Shown here piece after piece: positions 26,800-35,668 of a stretch of DNA of 64,000 bases (the first letter of the stretch is position 1; the number at the start of each line of letters is the position of its first letter). The stretch comes from Streptomyces sp. ML-6 (GTDB lineage: Bacteria; Actinomycetota; Actinomycetes; Streptomycetales; Streptomycetaceae), in assembly GCF_030116705.1 (NCBI RefSeq), contig NZ_JAOTIK010000001.1, forward strand, positions 868,001 to 932,000, in the 5' to 3' direction. The notes below the pieces were generated by a model. The model had not been told where the DNA came from, did no database searches, and saw only the letters and a program-made list of their open reading frames with translations. The position numbers were made by a program, and so were the translations under genes.

Positions 26800-27303
26800 A
26801 TGGCGGAGCGTGCGGTGGCCATCCGGCCTCTGGGGCGGCCCGGCGATCTGGGCTGGGTGGTCATGGCGCACGGCGAGTTCTACGAACGGGAGTTCGGCTG
26901 GGACGCGAGCTTCGAGGCGCTTGTCGCCCGGATCGTCGCCGACTACGCCGAGGAAAAGGTCCCCGGGCCGCAGGCGGCCTGGATCGTGGAGGTCGACGGG
27001 GTACGGTCCGGCTCCGTCTTCTGCGTGCGCGAGGACGACCGGACGGCGAAGCTGCGCCTGCTGCTTGTCGATCCGAAGGCGCGCGGCCTGGGCCTGGGAG
27101 CCCGCTTGGTCGAGGAGTGCCTGAGGTTCGCACGGGAGGCCGGGTACGAGGCGATCACACTGTGGACCAACGACGTGCTCGGCTCGGCCCGGTGCGTCTA
27201 CCAGAAGCAGGGCTTCGAACTCGTCGCCGAGGAGCCCCACCACAGCTTCGGCCATGACCTCGTCGGCCAAACCTGGCGGCGCCGCCTGGAGCGAGACAGC
27301 TGA
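26800..27303 (+). CDS. GNAT-family acetyltransferase
   Basis: 167 residues, a single GNAT domain. LRLLLVDPKARGLGLGARLV (about residues 87-106) is the acetyl-CoA loop and is followed by ITLWTNDVLGSARCVYQKQG, the N-x-x-A-x-x-x-Y-x-K-x-G-F signature. WVVMAHGEFYEREFGWD near the start is typical of the acetyltransferase half of MarR-GNAT proteins, but no MarR domain is present. Start ATG 26800 with GAGG upstream. Control by the adjacent TetR is likely; substrate unknown. Confidence 0.88.
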   Translation: MAERAVAIRPLGRPGDLGWVVMAHGEFYEREFGWDASFEALVARIVADYAEEKVPGPQAAWIVEVDGVRSGSVFCVREDDRTAKLRLLLVDPKARGLGLGARLVEECLRFAREAGYEAITLWTNDVLGSARCVYQKQGFELVAEEPHHSFGHDLVGQTWRRRLERDS

Positions 27304-27392
27304 GGTGCTGTTCAGCCTCGTCGGCGGCGGCCGGGGTCCGCAGAGCCGTGTGACATTGCCCGCCGAGACCGTGTGCAAGGAGTCCGTGCCAA

Positions 27393-27953
27393 GTGGATCG
27401 TGAAGTCCCACGCATGCATGCAGAACACTCTCCCGCGCCCAGCGCCCTCCTGATCAACGGCACTGTCGGCGTCGGCAAGACATCGGTGGCCGAGGGCGTG
27501 GGCGACCTTCTCACCGACGCCGGGATACCCAACGCCGTCATCGACCTCGACTGGCTGAGGCAGTCTTGGCCAACGCCTTCGGGAGACCGCTTCAATTTCG
27601 GCATGATGCTGCGAAACCTGCACAGCATCGCCGGTAACTACCTCGCTGCGGGAGCAGTTCGGCTGGTCCTCGCCGGTGTGATCGAGACCCCGGAGGAACG
27701 GAAGTCGTGCAGCGAGGCGCTCGGTGTCGAGCTTTCGGTGGGACGGCTCCATGCCGATGTGCCCGTCGTCCACCAGCGGCTCATGCGGCGCCACGAGAAC
27801 GAGCCCGAAACGTTGCGATGGCACCTGGCCAGGGCCGGCGAACTGGCCGCACTCCTCGACCAAGCGGCAGTCGACGACTTCACCGTCGACGCCACCACGC
27901 GCCCGGTCGGTGAGGTCGCTGCCGACGTGACCAGGAAGGCGGGCTGGCTGTGA
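27393..27953 (+). CDS. P-loop nucleoside/small-molecule kinase-like protein
   Basis: 186 residues from GTG 27393 (ATG 27414 is an alternative). The Walker A motif NGTVGVGKTS (residues about 23-32) is followed by VIDLDWLRQSW, similar to APS-kinase and shikimate-kinase-like proteins where this Asp aids phosphate transfer. A late VDATTRPVGEVAADV segment resembles the C-terminal helix of these kinases. It probably phosphorylates a small molecule; the substrate cannot be deduced. It follows the GNAT gene by 90 bp in the same direction. Confidence 0.75.
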   Translation: MDREVPRMHAEHSPAPSALLINGTVGVGKTSVAEGVGDLLTDAGIPNAVIDLDWLRQSWPTPSGDRFNFGMMLRNLHSIAGNYLAAGAVRLVLAGVIETPEERKSCSEALGVELSVGRLHADVPVVHQRLMRRHENEPETLRWHLARAGELAALLDQAAVDDFTVDATTRPVGEVAADVTRKAGWL

Positions 27954-28294
27954 CGTTGCTCAGTTCAGCCAGGTACGCCACCCCCTCGCCCCGGCACCCA
28001 CGTCTCCCGAGTCGCCGGCTTTCGGCTGCCTCGGGACGCTCGCCGGGCCCGCCGCCGTCGGCTGGACCACCCGCCTCACCACACTCGACCACGCTTTCCT
28101 GCCACCGACTCCACTGTGCGTGAACGCGACCGCGACCGCGGCAATCCCGCACACCGGACCCGACCGCCCGCACGAGACAGCGGAGTGCCACTGACCGCTC
28201 GGGCGGCACCCCCCTGACGTCCTGCCCCTGCCCACCCGGCCCGGCTGCCGGACCGGGTACAGGAGAAACCCATTACTCGCGCAAGGAACTTCCC
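27954..28294. other. Intergenic stretch, nothing recognised
   Basis: 341 bp between two plus-strand genes. No frame has supporting motifs, and no long hairpin was found. Only AAGGAAC just before 28295 is interpretable, as the ribosome site of the next gene. Confidence 0.4.
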
Positions 28295-29281
28295 ATGCTT
28301 CGATCAGCTGACGCCCGCGGCCGCATTGGCGTAATGCTGCCCCGCGACCTGCCCGTCCGGGACATGCTGCCGTTCGCCCTGCGAGCGGAAGAACTGGGAT
28401 TCGACCAGGTATGGGTGGTCGAAGACCTCGGCTGGCGCGGCGGACTCGCACAAGCCGGCCCCGTACTCGCCAGCACCACCAGCATCACCGTCGGCATCGG
28501 CATCATGCCTGCCGGTGCCCGCAACGTGTGCTTCGCCGCAATGGAACTGGCCACCCTCGCGCAGCTCTACCCCGGCCGGCTGATCGCCGGCATCGGCCAC
28601 GGCATGCCCGACTGGATGCGCCAGGCCGGGGCCTGGCCCGCCAGCCCCCTGACCCTGATCAAGGAGTACACGACAGCCCTGCGCCTGCTCATACGCGGCG
28701 AGCCCGGCCCTGCAGACGGCCGCTACGTGCGCTGCGAAGGCGTGGTCATCACCGAAACCCCCGACATCGTCCCCCCGGTCGTCCTCGGCGTACGGGGTCC
28801 CAAGTCGCAGGCAGCCGCGGGCGAGGTGGCCGACGGGCTCCTCCTCGCCGAACCCGCAGCCCCCGCATACATCGCTTCCTCGCTGCAGCACATGAACGGT
28901 GTTCCTCGCACGAGCAGCCCCGAAGTCGTCACCTACGACGCCGCCGCCATCGATGACGACGAGGATGTTGCTCTCGCCCGCGTCCGCGCCGGCCTGACCG
29001 CCATCGGAGAGCCGGCCTGGGCCGCGCACATCGACCCCCTGCCCTTCGCAGCGCAGTTGCGTGAACACCGCGCCGCCTGCGCAGACGCCCAGCAATTCGC
29101 CCAGACCATGCCCACCGACTGGGTTCGCCGGCTGAGCATCACCGGCACCCCGGCTCAGGCACGCGAAGCGATCAAGGCCCGCCACGCAGCCGGCGCGACC
29201 AGCGTCGTTCTCACTCCCACCGGCCCCGACCCCCTGGCATCCCTCGACTCGCTCGCCCGCGCCCTGGTCCCCCGCCCCTGA
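28295..29281 (+). CDS. LLM-class flavin-dependent oxidoreductase
   Basis: 328 residues of the luciferase-like TIM barrel. GRIGVMLPRDLPVRDML and LRAEELGFDQVWVVEDLGW are the conserved N-terminal strands, and VGIGIMPAGARNVCFAAMEL followed by GHGMPDWMRQ is typical of F420- or FMN-dependent members. PPVVLGVRGPKSQAAAGEVADG, split over the barrel, is also characteristic. It could reduce or oxygenate an unknown substrate with F420 or FMN. ATG 28295 has AAGGAA upstream. It is convergent with the flavoprotein pseudogene that ends at 29563. Confidence 0.88.
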   Translation: MLRSADARGRIGVMLPRDLPVRDMLPFALRAEELGFDQVWVVEDLGWRGGLAQAGPVLASTTSITVGIGIMPAGARNVCFAAMELATLAQLYPGRLIAGIGHGMPDWMRQAGAWPASPLTLIKEYTTALRLLIRGEPGPADGRYVRCEGVVITETPDIVPPVVLGVRGPKSQAAAGEVADGLLLAEPAAPAYIASSLQHMNGVPRTSSPEVVTYDAAAIDDDEDVALARVRAGLTAIGEPAWAAHIDPLPFAAQLREHRAACADAQQFAQTMPTDWVRRLSITGTPAQAREAIKARHAAGATSVVLTPTGPDPLASLDSLARALVPRP

Positions 29282-29562
29282 TCCGCAGCAGATTCCGCAC
29301 CCAGTCCATGGTCTGCGCGAGAGCGGGGGCGTGCAGACCGGCTTCGCGCTCCCGGAGCGCGTCCGAGGCCTCCCCCCGATGCCCTGATCGTGAGGTGGGT
29401 TCATGAGCCCTCCAGTTCCAGAAGCATGAGCGGCGGGCACCCCGACTCGGCCCGGCTCTGCCGTGTCGAGTGCGTGGTGCCCGCCGGCGCTCAGCGAAGG
29501 AAGGGGCCGAGGTGGCGTTCCAGGAGCGGCTTCGGTGCAGCGCCCGTCCATACGGGCGGGGG

Positions 29563-30560
29563 TCAGTCGGACAAGGCGGGCTGCGGGAATTGCTGGGGCG
29601 TCCCGGACGAGGATCTGGCGTTCTCCACGGCACGCTCGATGTCCTCCGCGACGAGGTCATGGTTGAGCGCGAACGCGGCTGCGGCGCCCTGTCCCGCTGC
29701 GGTGATCACAAGTGCCTTCGGGTCCGATACGTTGCCGACCGCCCACACCCCGAACACGCTTGTCCGGCCCACAGCGTCGGTGGTCACCCAGCCGTTCCGG
29801 TCCCGCTCGCACCCCAGACCGGTGAGCAGGGCGTCGCGGGGCACCATGTGCGGGAAGACGAAAACCGCGGAGCGGGGGTGGACATGGCCTTCGGCCAGCT
29901 CGACGCCGCGCAGCCGGTCGCCTTCCGTCACCAGGCGCTTGACGGTGCCCTCGACAACGGTGATCCCGCGGACGGACAGCTGTTCATGTTCCTCCGCGCC
30001 GAGGTCCAGGGTGTGCGCGAAGAGGACGATGTCGTGCGACCACTGTCGCAGCAGCAGCGCGTGCTGCACCGCGCCGACGTGGGTGCCCAGCACTCCGATG
30101 GGCTGGTCGCGTACTTCATACGCATGGCAGTAGGGGCAGAACAGCAGCCCCTTGCCCCACTGCTCGGGTACGCCCGGGATCGCGGGGAGCTCGTCCCGCA
30201 GGCCGGTGGCCACCACCACTCGACGGGTCCTGAGCACCGCGCCGCCGTCCAGCCGGACGAAGTAGCCGGGGTCGATCTCACCACACGGCTCTCGAACAGG
30301 TCCACCCCGTAGCCGGTGATCTCGGCCCGCCCCACTGCCAGCAGATCGGCCCCGGGCATCCCGTCCCGGGACAGGAAGCCGTGCATGTGCGCTGCAGGGG
30401 CGTTGCGCGGCTCTCCCGCATCCACCACCGCAACCCGGCGGCGGGACCGGGCCAGGACCAGGGCGGCGCTCAGCCCTGCAGCGCCCGCGCCCACCACCAC
30501 CACGTCGTACACGCCGTCGTCAGGATTGGGGTTCTGCAGATTGTTTGTCGTATCGCTCAT
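29563..30560 (-). pseudogene. Thioredoxin-reductase-like flavoprotein, frameshifted
   Basis: The N-terminal frame starts at ATG 30560 (GGAGGTGA 5 nt upstream) with VVVVGAGAAGLSAALVLARS, the FAD site. It goes out of frame near 30285, after DLFESRVV. A one-base shift restores EIDPGYFVRLDGGAVLRTRR, then VVVATGLRDELPA, FCPYCHAYEVRD and the C-terminal GVWAVGNVSDPKALVITAAG to the stop at 29563. Joined, it is about 332 residues, normal for the family. FCPYC replaces the usual CATC redox motif, as in many stand-alone actinobacterial members. The lesion is a single missing base. Confidence 0.8.
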
Positions 30561-30604
30561 GGCGATCACCTCCGCCACGAGCGTGCGCCCCCAATCGAAA
30601 TACT

Positions 30605-30620
30605 GGCAAATAAGATTGCC
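30605..30620. promoter_or_regulatory. Possible operator GGCAA-N6-TTGCC
   Basis: Inverted repeat GGCAA-ATAAGA-TTGCC about 45 bp upstream of the flavoprotein start and within the 450-bp gap shared with the divergent XRE-cupin gene. It lies in an AT-rich patch that looks like a promoter. The rest of the gap (30621-31010) shows no supported gene. Confidence 0.5.
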
Positions 30621-31010
30621 ATCTTCGCAAAAGCTGCCATTTCTTGACGCTGTCCGCAGTGGTCCGAAGAGAACCCGGGGCAAACAGCAGCCTCACGTAT
30701 CCGATCCGCCCAACCGGGAAGGCCGGGAACTTCATGGCCCCAGGACGCACACGCGAGCCAAACGTTCGCCCTGGCCGGTCGTCGCGCGTTCCGTCGTGAC
30801 CGACGACGCAGGAAAGCAGGTACTCGTCGATCTCCGGCGTGCACTCGTGCCGGGCGCCGGCCCGTCTTCGACTCCCGCGACCTGCACACCACGAGTGACA
30901 CCCCTCGTCGCCTTCAGCACGGCGAGCACCCCCGCCTCAAAGTGCCCCGGCTTTGCGATTTGAGCAACTTTCTTTGCCGCCTCCGGATCGGCTTGGGTTG
31001 AATCGGGCTC

Positions 31011-31595
31011 ATGGACGAGCAATCCCCCATCGCCACCACGCTGGCACAGGTCGGTACGCGGCTTCGACGCATCCGTACGCAGCGCGGCGTGACCCTGTCC
31101 GCACTGGCCGAGGCCACCGGGATCTCCATGAGCACACTTTCGAGGCTCGAATCCGGCCTGCGCCGCGCGAGCCTCGAAATGCTGCTGCCGATCGCGCAGG
31201 CCCATCAGCTGCCGCTGGACGAGCTGGTCGGGGCGCCCGAGGTCGGCGACCCCCGGATCCACCGCAGACCACACGTGCGCAACGGCCGGACGCTGATTCC
31301 GCTGACCAACCGGCCGGGCCCCTTGCAGGCATGGAAGACGGTCATCCCGGCCACCCAGAACCGGCCCGAGCCACGCACACATGAGGGGTACGAGTGGCTG
31401 TACGTCCTGTCCGGACGTGTACGGCTCGTCCTGGGCGAGCAGGACTTGGTCCTGGAACCGGGCGAGGCCGCCGAGTTCGGCACCCGCCTCCCCCACTGGT
31501 TCGGGTCCGTCGGTGACTCGGCCGTGGAGGTCCTCAACCTCTTCGGCAGCCAGGGCGAGCGCGTACACGTCCGCGCCGAACCTCGCTCCTGCTGA
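31011..31595 (+). CDS. XRE-family regulator with C-terminal cupin
   Basis: 194 residues. The HTH_3 domain spans about 14-68 (TRLRRIRTQRGVTLSALAEA then TGISMSTLSRLESGLRRAS). A cupin_2 sensor domain follows (about 115-185), with RTHEGYEWLYVLSGRVRLVL and the closing LPHWFGSVGD. Such proteins sense small molecules through the cupin. It is divergent from the thioredoxin-reductase-like gene, a pairing commonly seen in Streptomyces, and probably controls it. ATG 31011. Confidence 0.9.
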   Translation: MDEQSPIATTLAQVGTRLRRIRTQRGVTLSALAEATGISMSTLSRLESGLRRASLEMLLPIAQAHQLPLDELVGAPEVGDPRIHRRPHVRNGRTLIPLTNRPGPLQAWKTVIPATQNRPEPRTHEGYEWLYVLSGRVRLVLGEQDLVLEPGEAAEFGTRLPHWFGSVGDSAVEVLNLFGSQGERVHVRAEPRSC

Positions 31596-31599
31596 ACAC

Positions 31600-31815
31600 C
31601 GCGTCCCGTGGGATGCGGCATACGACGGCATCGAATTCGGGTGGCCGGCTGCCGCGAGAGCCGGGCTTCTTGCGGTGGCGGGGCTGGTCGGCCCTATCCG
31701 GGACAGCGCAGCGGATACCGCGTCGGCGCAGGTGGGCACGGTTCTTGCGGGAAGCGTGTGCCTGGTCGGCACGGAGCCGGTCAGGCCGGGCCCGTGGCCG
31801 CTCCGAACCGGGCGG
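31600..31815 (-). pseudogene. IS5-like transposase C-terminal relic
   Basis: The minus strand reads GSERPRARPDRLRADQAHAS, then RKNRAHLRRRGIRCAVPDRA, DQPRHRKK and RPPEFDAVV. This matches the region of IS5-group transposases just before the catalytic Glu (pattern: R-x-x-LRRRGI-x-x-x-IPEPADQ-x-x-NRKK-GSRGGRPP-x-FD). The following E-R-x-x-VE-R-x-IN segment is destroyed. Only about a quarter of a transposase remains, in the orientation opposite to the relic at 25850. Confidence 0.72.
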
Positions 31816-31824
31816 CGCCAGGCC

Positions 31825-31974
31825 TCAGGATCCGCGATCGACCAACAGTGACTTGCCGTCGCCGCCGAACGCTTCCCGGCCACCGGCAGCATCGGACACC
31901 ACCAGCGGCAATCCACCGACAGCCAGGACGCGCAGGCTGTGGAACAGCTCGGGACCGTGGTTCGTGGCGGTCAT
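31825..31974 (-). pseudogene. Truncated ORF behind the duplicated MFS tail
   Basis: A 49-residue frame beginning MTATNHGPELFHS at 31974. Its first codons resemble MTTTNHD of the ORF at 35800, which overlaps the stop of the MFS gene. It runs into the IS5 relic and ends at 31825. I do not recognise the protein. It looks like the surviving start of a gene that once followed a second MFS copy. Confidence 0.4.
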
Positions 31975-32028
31975 CGTCGGTGGGCGGTGGCGGCTGACGG
32001 CAGGCAGGCAGGCAGGCAGGCAGCAGGA
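31956..32028. repeat. Imperfect copy of MFS 3' end, with GGCA expansion
   Basis: This segment matches 35782-35836 (the last codons of the MFS gene plus the start of the next ORF) with a few substitutions. It also has a short expansion of the tetranucleotide GGCA, about five copies from 31999. It lies directly downstream of the OsmC gene stop at 32051, in the same orientation as its partner. Confidence 0.75.
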
Positions 32029-32050
32029 CGATCGCTCCGATTGTCAGTTG

Positions 32051-33106
32051 TCAGAGCACCTGCACCCGAACGTCGTTGGACCGGGCGAGCGTCTGCAGCA
32101 GGCCGCATTGCTGCTCCGCGTCCCGGAGGAGCGCCTGCTTCGCCTCCGCAGTCAGTGAAGGAGCGGCGATGGATACGTGCGCCGCAAGGTCCGTCAGGGG
32201 CTCGTCCGCACGGAAACCGAGGTAGCGGGCGTCGTGGCTATCGGCCTCCACACGCGTGCGCACGCCCTGGACGGGCAAGCCCTGCTGCGCGGCCAGCAGC
32301 AGGATGGTGTGGGTGAGACACGTGCCGAGCGAGCCAAGAAACAGCTCCGTGGGCATGACTCCCAGCCCATGGTCGCCGAAGTCCGAGCCACCGTTGTGGA
32401 TCGAGTGCCAATCGCCCGCACGGACTCGGCGTACCCCGGACGCGTTGTCGACGGTGCACTCCGCCACGACAGGATCCCGCCAATCGGCGGCCGAGGGCCG
32501 GTCGTTCTGCAGCGCCTGGAGGGAATGACGCTTGTGAGCCAGATAGTTGCCGAGGTCACCGACAGTGGCCGGCGGCTCGTCCTCCAGGCAGACAGCCACC
32601 GTGGTCGGCTTGCGGAGCAATTGGAGCAGCCCGCACACCGCCATGACGTCCTCGACAAACGCTCGCTTGACTTCCTCCGTCGCACCCGGGTGCCCCAGAT
32701 CGAACGTGAGCTCGCAGTCGAACAAACCGTGCGGGTCCGAGCTGTCCACTCCGAAGAGGGCAGCTTCACTGAAGAGGCTGCGCATTTCGACCCGCACGTG
32801 CTCCAGCGGGACAGTGCGCCGAGCCGCCAGAATCATGACCACCTGCGTGAGACAGCTCACGATCGCTGCCGAAGCATTTTCCGGGGACGTGGGCCCCAGT
32901 TCATAGTCGCCGACCGCCCGCCCCCCGGTGCTGAGAAGGCGCCATTCGCGAATGTCGATCTTTCGTACACCTGATGCGTCATCGGTACGCGTGGTGACCT
33001 CCAGGTGGTCGAGCCACTGATGCGGGGAGGGCTTTCGCCTGAGGGCGTCCTCCATCGCCACCGCTTTCGCGGTGAGATACGCGGGGAGTCCGTGTTCCTG
33101 TGCCAT
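32051..33106 (-). CDS. Double OsmC-domain protein
   Basis: 351 residues made of two OsmC folds (about 25-170 and 195-345). Each keeps the two cysteines of the family: domain 1 in SCLTQVVMILAA and AVCGLLQLL, domain 2 in TCLTHTILLLAAQQG and QQCGLLQTL. OsmC/Ohr proteins are thiol peroxidases that reduce organic or fatty-acid hydroperoxides at the pair of cysteines. Usual proteins are about 140 residues and dimeric, so this is a fused pseudo-dimer. ATG 33106 has AAGGAAG upstream. Confidence 0.87.
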   Translation of the reverse strand: MAQEHGLPAYLTAKAVAMEDALRRKPSPHQWLDHLEVTTRTDDASGVRKIDIREWRLLSTGGRAVGDYELGPTSPENASAAIVSCLTQVVMILAARRTVPLEHVRVEMRSLFSEAALFGVDSSDPHGLFDCELTFDLGHPGATEEVKRAFVEDVMAVCGLLQLLRKPTTVAVCLEDEPPATVGDLGNYLAHKRHSLQALQNDRPSAADWRDPVVAECTVDNASGVRRVRAGDWHSIHNGGSDFGDHGLGVMPTELFLGSLGTCLTHTILLLAAQQGLPVQGVRTRVEADSHDARYLGFRADEPLTDLAAHVSIAAPSLTAEAKQALLRDAEQQCGLLQTLARSNDVRVQVL

Positions 33107-33749
33107 GCGGCATCTTCCTTGTTCGGTCGTTGGGATGACGGGTTACCACTGAGCCCCTGCTCCGTCGATGACGAACATGCGTCGTCGTGCGGCCGTGTCA
33201 TCGTGCAGGTGCGTTGCGCTCCAGAACTGAGGCACCGGCCTGTGGTCCGATCAAAACAGCCGGCCGTGATCGGACCACAGGGAAGAGGACGGGACGGACG
33301 CAATCACGTCGGTCTCGACCAGTGCGCCGTTGACGCGCCCGGCTGCATCGACCAGCACTCGGGCCGGCCGGTACGTGCGACCGGAAGGCGGCCGGAAGCC
33401 CTTGCAGTGGAGCCACCAGAGGTTTCGGCCAACGCCGCGAGCCCCCGTGCTGGACGGAGCGTCAGGGAAGTGCTTGCCGGGCGGGGCACTGCCCTTCCGT
33501 GGAGGGCAGCGTCGGCCACTGCCACTCTCTTCGGACTGCGCCCGCCACTGCCGATCATATCGGCCGGAAATGGCGAACGAAACTGATTATTCCGCATGAT
33601 GATGGAACGTCAGGATATTTCCGGGAACGGAATATGGATGCCCATCCCACTGCCGTCTGGGCTGAACGCCCGCCCGGAGGTCTTCACGAAAGCCGGACCG
33701 CCCCGGCGGACGGCGGCAAGACCGTACCCGCCGACCACAAGGAACCGCA
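33107..33749. other. 643-bp gap, no supported gene
   Basis: It lies between the DoxX and OsmC genes, both on the minus strand. Frames here lack motifs and steady wobble bias. An imperfect inverted repeat (ATATTTCCG and CGGAATAT, about 33614-33634) may be a regulatory site or chance. Confidence 0.4.
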
Positions 33750-34100
33750 TCACTGAGTGATGGCGAGTCCGAGAGAAGCGATGGCCATCGCCAGGTAGGC
33801 ACCGGGAAAGGCAATGTTGCGGAACACGCGGGCCCGGACGTGGGCTGCCATGGCGCCGACGAAGAACAGCACCAGGCCGATGGCGGCGGCGACGCCGATG
33901 ACCCGAACGCCCAGGAGTCCGACAGCGAGCCCGACAGCCCCAGCGGCTTTCATCGTGGCGAGCATCGGGAGCCAGGTCTGCGGCAGATTCACTTCAGCCG
34001 AGTTGGCAAGGACGAACTTGGCCTTTGCGAAGTCCGCGATGGCGATCCCGGCATTGGCCGCGACCGTGATGACGGTGACGACTATGTAGGCGATATGCAT
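33750..34100 (-). CDS. DoxX-like membrane protein
   Basis: 116 residues with four hydrophobic segments. ADFAKAKFVLANSAEVNLPQ near residue 22-41 and LATMKAAGAVGLAVGLLGVR in the middle are typical of DoxX-like proteins, which are linked to redox reactions at the membrane in other systems. It starts 12 bp after the stop of the ABM-like gene and is cotranscribed with it. Confidence 0.82.
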   Translation of the reverse strand: MHIAYIVVTVITVAANAGIAIADFAKAKFVLANSAEVNLPQTWLPMLATMKAAGAVGLAVGLLGVRVIGVAAAIGLVLFFVGAMAAHVRARVFRNIAFPGAYLAMAIASLGLAITQ

Positions 34101-34112
34101 GGTGTGAACCGT

Positions 34113-34418
34113 TCAGGGGAGAATGCGGTAGGAACCGAGGACGTCAAATCGCTGTGGTACTGCACCTGTCCCCACAGCCCACTTGGCCACGGTCGCTTGC
34201 AGCTCGCGAGCCGCCTCAAGGCCGGGGAGGGGATTCTCGATCCCCTCGTCGAGGTCCAGCAGGGCAACGAATTCGGCAGTGCCGGCTTGACGCAGGTACG
34301 CATACCGGATGCCTTCCGGCCGGTGCGCCTCCACCGCCGCGAAGGCCGCCCCGATCGCGTCGACAACCTCCGCCACACCTTCATCGGCCACCTCGTGGCG
34401 AATCATCAGAACAGGCAT
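34113..34418 (-). CDS. Antibiotic-biosynthesis-monooxygenase-fold protein
   Basis: 101 residues with a ferredoxin-like pattern: MPVLMIRHEVADEG, a helix, then GIRYAYLRQAGTAEFVALLD and a late helix. This resembles small ABM-type proteins that act on quinones or as dimeric accessory domains. No haem or metal ligands are evident. ATG 34418 is chosen over an upstream start because GAGAGA precedes it and the upstream residues look non-coding. It is first gene of the pair with DoxX, divergent from LysR. Confidence 0.72.
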   Translation of the reverse strand: MPVLMIRHEVADEGVAEVVDAIGAAFAAVEAHRPEGIRYAYLRQAGTAEFVALLDLDEGIENPLPGLEAARELQATVAKWAVGTGAVPQRFDVLGSYRILP

Positions 34419-34523
34419 GACGTCTCTCTCGTCCTTGGCTTGGCGAGCTGCTGCTCGTCTGTTGTATTCACTCTCGGCGAGCCCTGGGCTTGCGTCCAAT
34501 ACCTGCATCTATAACCTGATGGC

Positions 34524-35438
34524 ATGGATGTCGACACCCGGCTGTTGCGCTACTTCGCCACCGTGGCGGAGGAAGGAAGCCTCACCCGAGCAGCAGAACG
34601 AATGTTTGTTTCCCAACCGGCGTTGACCAAACAGATCAAGCAACTGGAGTCCCAGCTCGGCGTGCTGTTGTTCACCCGGTCCCGGGCCGGCATGGCCCTC
34701 ACCGAACCGGGCCGGGCCCTGGTGGCGCGGGTACCCGCGCTGCTGGCCGACTGGGACCGGGCGCTGCGGGAGACGAAGAGCGCGGCCGACCGGGCAGCCC
34801 GTGTGCTGCGGGTCGGCTTCGTGGCCAGCGCCGCCAACGAAACCACCCAGCAGATCGTCGCGATGTTCGCCCGCCGTCGGCCGGGCTGGAGGGTCGACAT
34901 GCGACAAGCCGCGTGGTCGAACCCGACCGCCGGACTCGCCGACGGTGATGTCGACGCCGCGCTGCTGCGGCTGCCCTTCCCGGGCCAGAACAGTCTGCGG
35001 GTGAAGGTGCTGTTCACCGAGCCGCGCTGGGTCGCACTCCCCACGACCCACCCGTTCGCCACGCGTGACCGGATCCCCTTCCGGGATCTGTGGGAGGAGC
35101 CGTTTGTGGCAGCCCCACCGGAAACGGGCTGGTGGCGGGAGTACTGGCTGGCCGCCGACGAACGTGAGGGCCACCCGGTCCGCATCGGCGCCGTCACCGA
35201 CCAACCCGACGACTGGCTCAGCGCGATCGCCAATGGCTACGGCATCGCCCTCACCCCCGAATCCTCCGCCCGTTTCTACGCCCGCCCCGGCATCACCTAC
35301 CGGCCCGTCAGCGGAGTCAGCCCCAGCCAGGTCGGCATCGCCTGGGCACCCATCGACGACACCAACCCCATCGTCCAGGACTTCGTCCGCTGCTGCCTGG
35401 ACAGCAGATCACCCGGGCCCGGCGAAACCGTCACGTAA
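34524..35438 (+). CDS. LysR-family regulator
   Basis: 304 residues. The HTH is at 1-60 (LLRYFATVAEEGSLTRAAER, then MFVSQPALTKQIKQLE), followed by a periplasmic-binding-like effector domain (about 92-300). It is divergent from the ABM/DoxX operon, 105 bp apart, so that operon is the expected target. An AT-rich patch around 34497-34520 overlaps its own promoter. The effector is unknown. Confidence 0.9.
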   Translation: MDVDTRLLRYFATVAEEGSLTRAAERMFVSQPALTKQIKQLESQLGVLLFTRSRAGMALTEPGRALVARVPALLADWDRALRETKSAADRAARVLRVGFVASAANETTQQIVAMFARRRPGWRVDMRQAAWSNPTAGLADGDVDAALLRLPFPGQNSLRVKVLFTEPRWVALPTTHPFATRDRIPFRDLWEEPFVAAPPETGWWREYWLAADEREGHPVRIGAVTDQPDDWLSAIANGYGIALTPESSARFYARPGITYRPVSGVSPSQVGIAWAPIDDTNPIVQDFVRCCLDSRSPGPGETVT

Positions 35439-35520
35439 TCCGACGCCGCGGCCGGACCACCAGGCAGACCCTCCGACTCGGGCGTCAAGCGGATCTGCCG
35501 GGTGCCCGGTGCGTCCCGCA

Positions 35521-35640
35521 CGGCACAGCGTGGCCGCCTTCACCGACGTCTGCCGCCGGCACGGCATCCACCCCGGCATGGGCCGGGTCGGCTCGCGCTA
35601 CGACCACGCCCTCGCCAAGTCGTTCTTTTCGCCTTTCGCG
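35521..35640 (+). pseudogene. IS3-like integrase-core relic
   Basis: The plus frame reads VAAFTDVCRRHGIHPGMGRV, then GSRYDHALAKSFF. This is the end of the rve integrase core of IS3-type OrfB (pattern: F-x-x-x-C-x-x-x-GI-x-x-SMG-x-x-GS-x-YDNA-x-AESFF). The DDE glutamate position of the pattern is changed to lysine here (ALAKSFF versus A-x-AESFF). About 35-40 residues remain, with no neighbouring OrfA or terminal repeats. Confidence 0.72.
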
Positions 35641-35668
35641 CCGCCACCCAGGTTCGTCAGCAGCAAGA

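Noticed and set aside
31999..32020. GGCA tetranucleotide array as a phase-variable switch
   Set aside because: It sits in the relic copy of the MFS end, not in a functional reading frame or promoter.
33251..33450. A minus-strand open stretch between DoxX and OsmC
   Set aside because: It has no start codon in a sensible place and no motif; likely chance.
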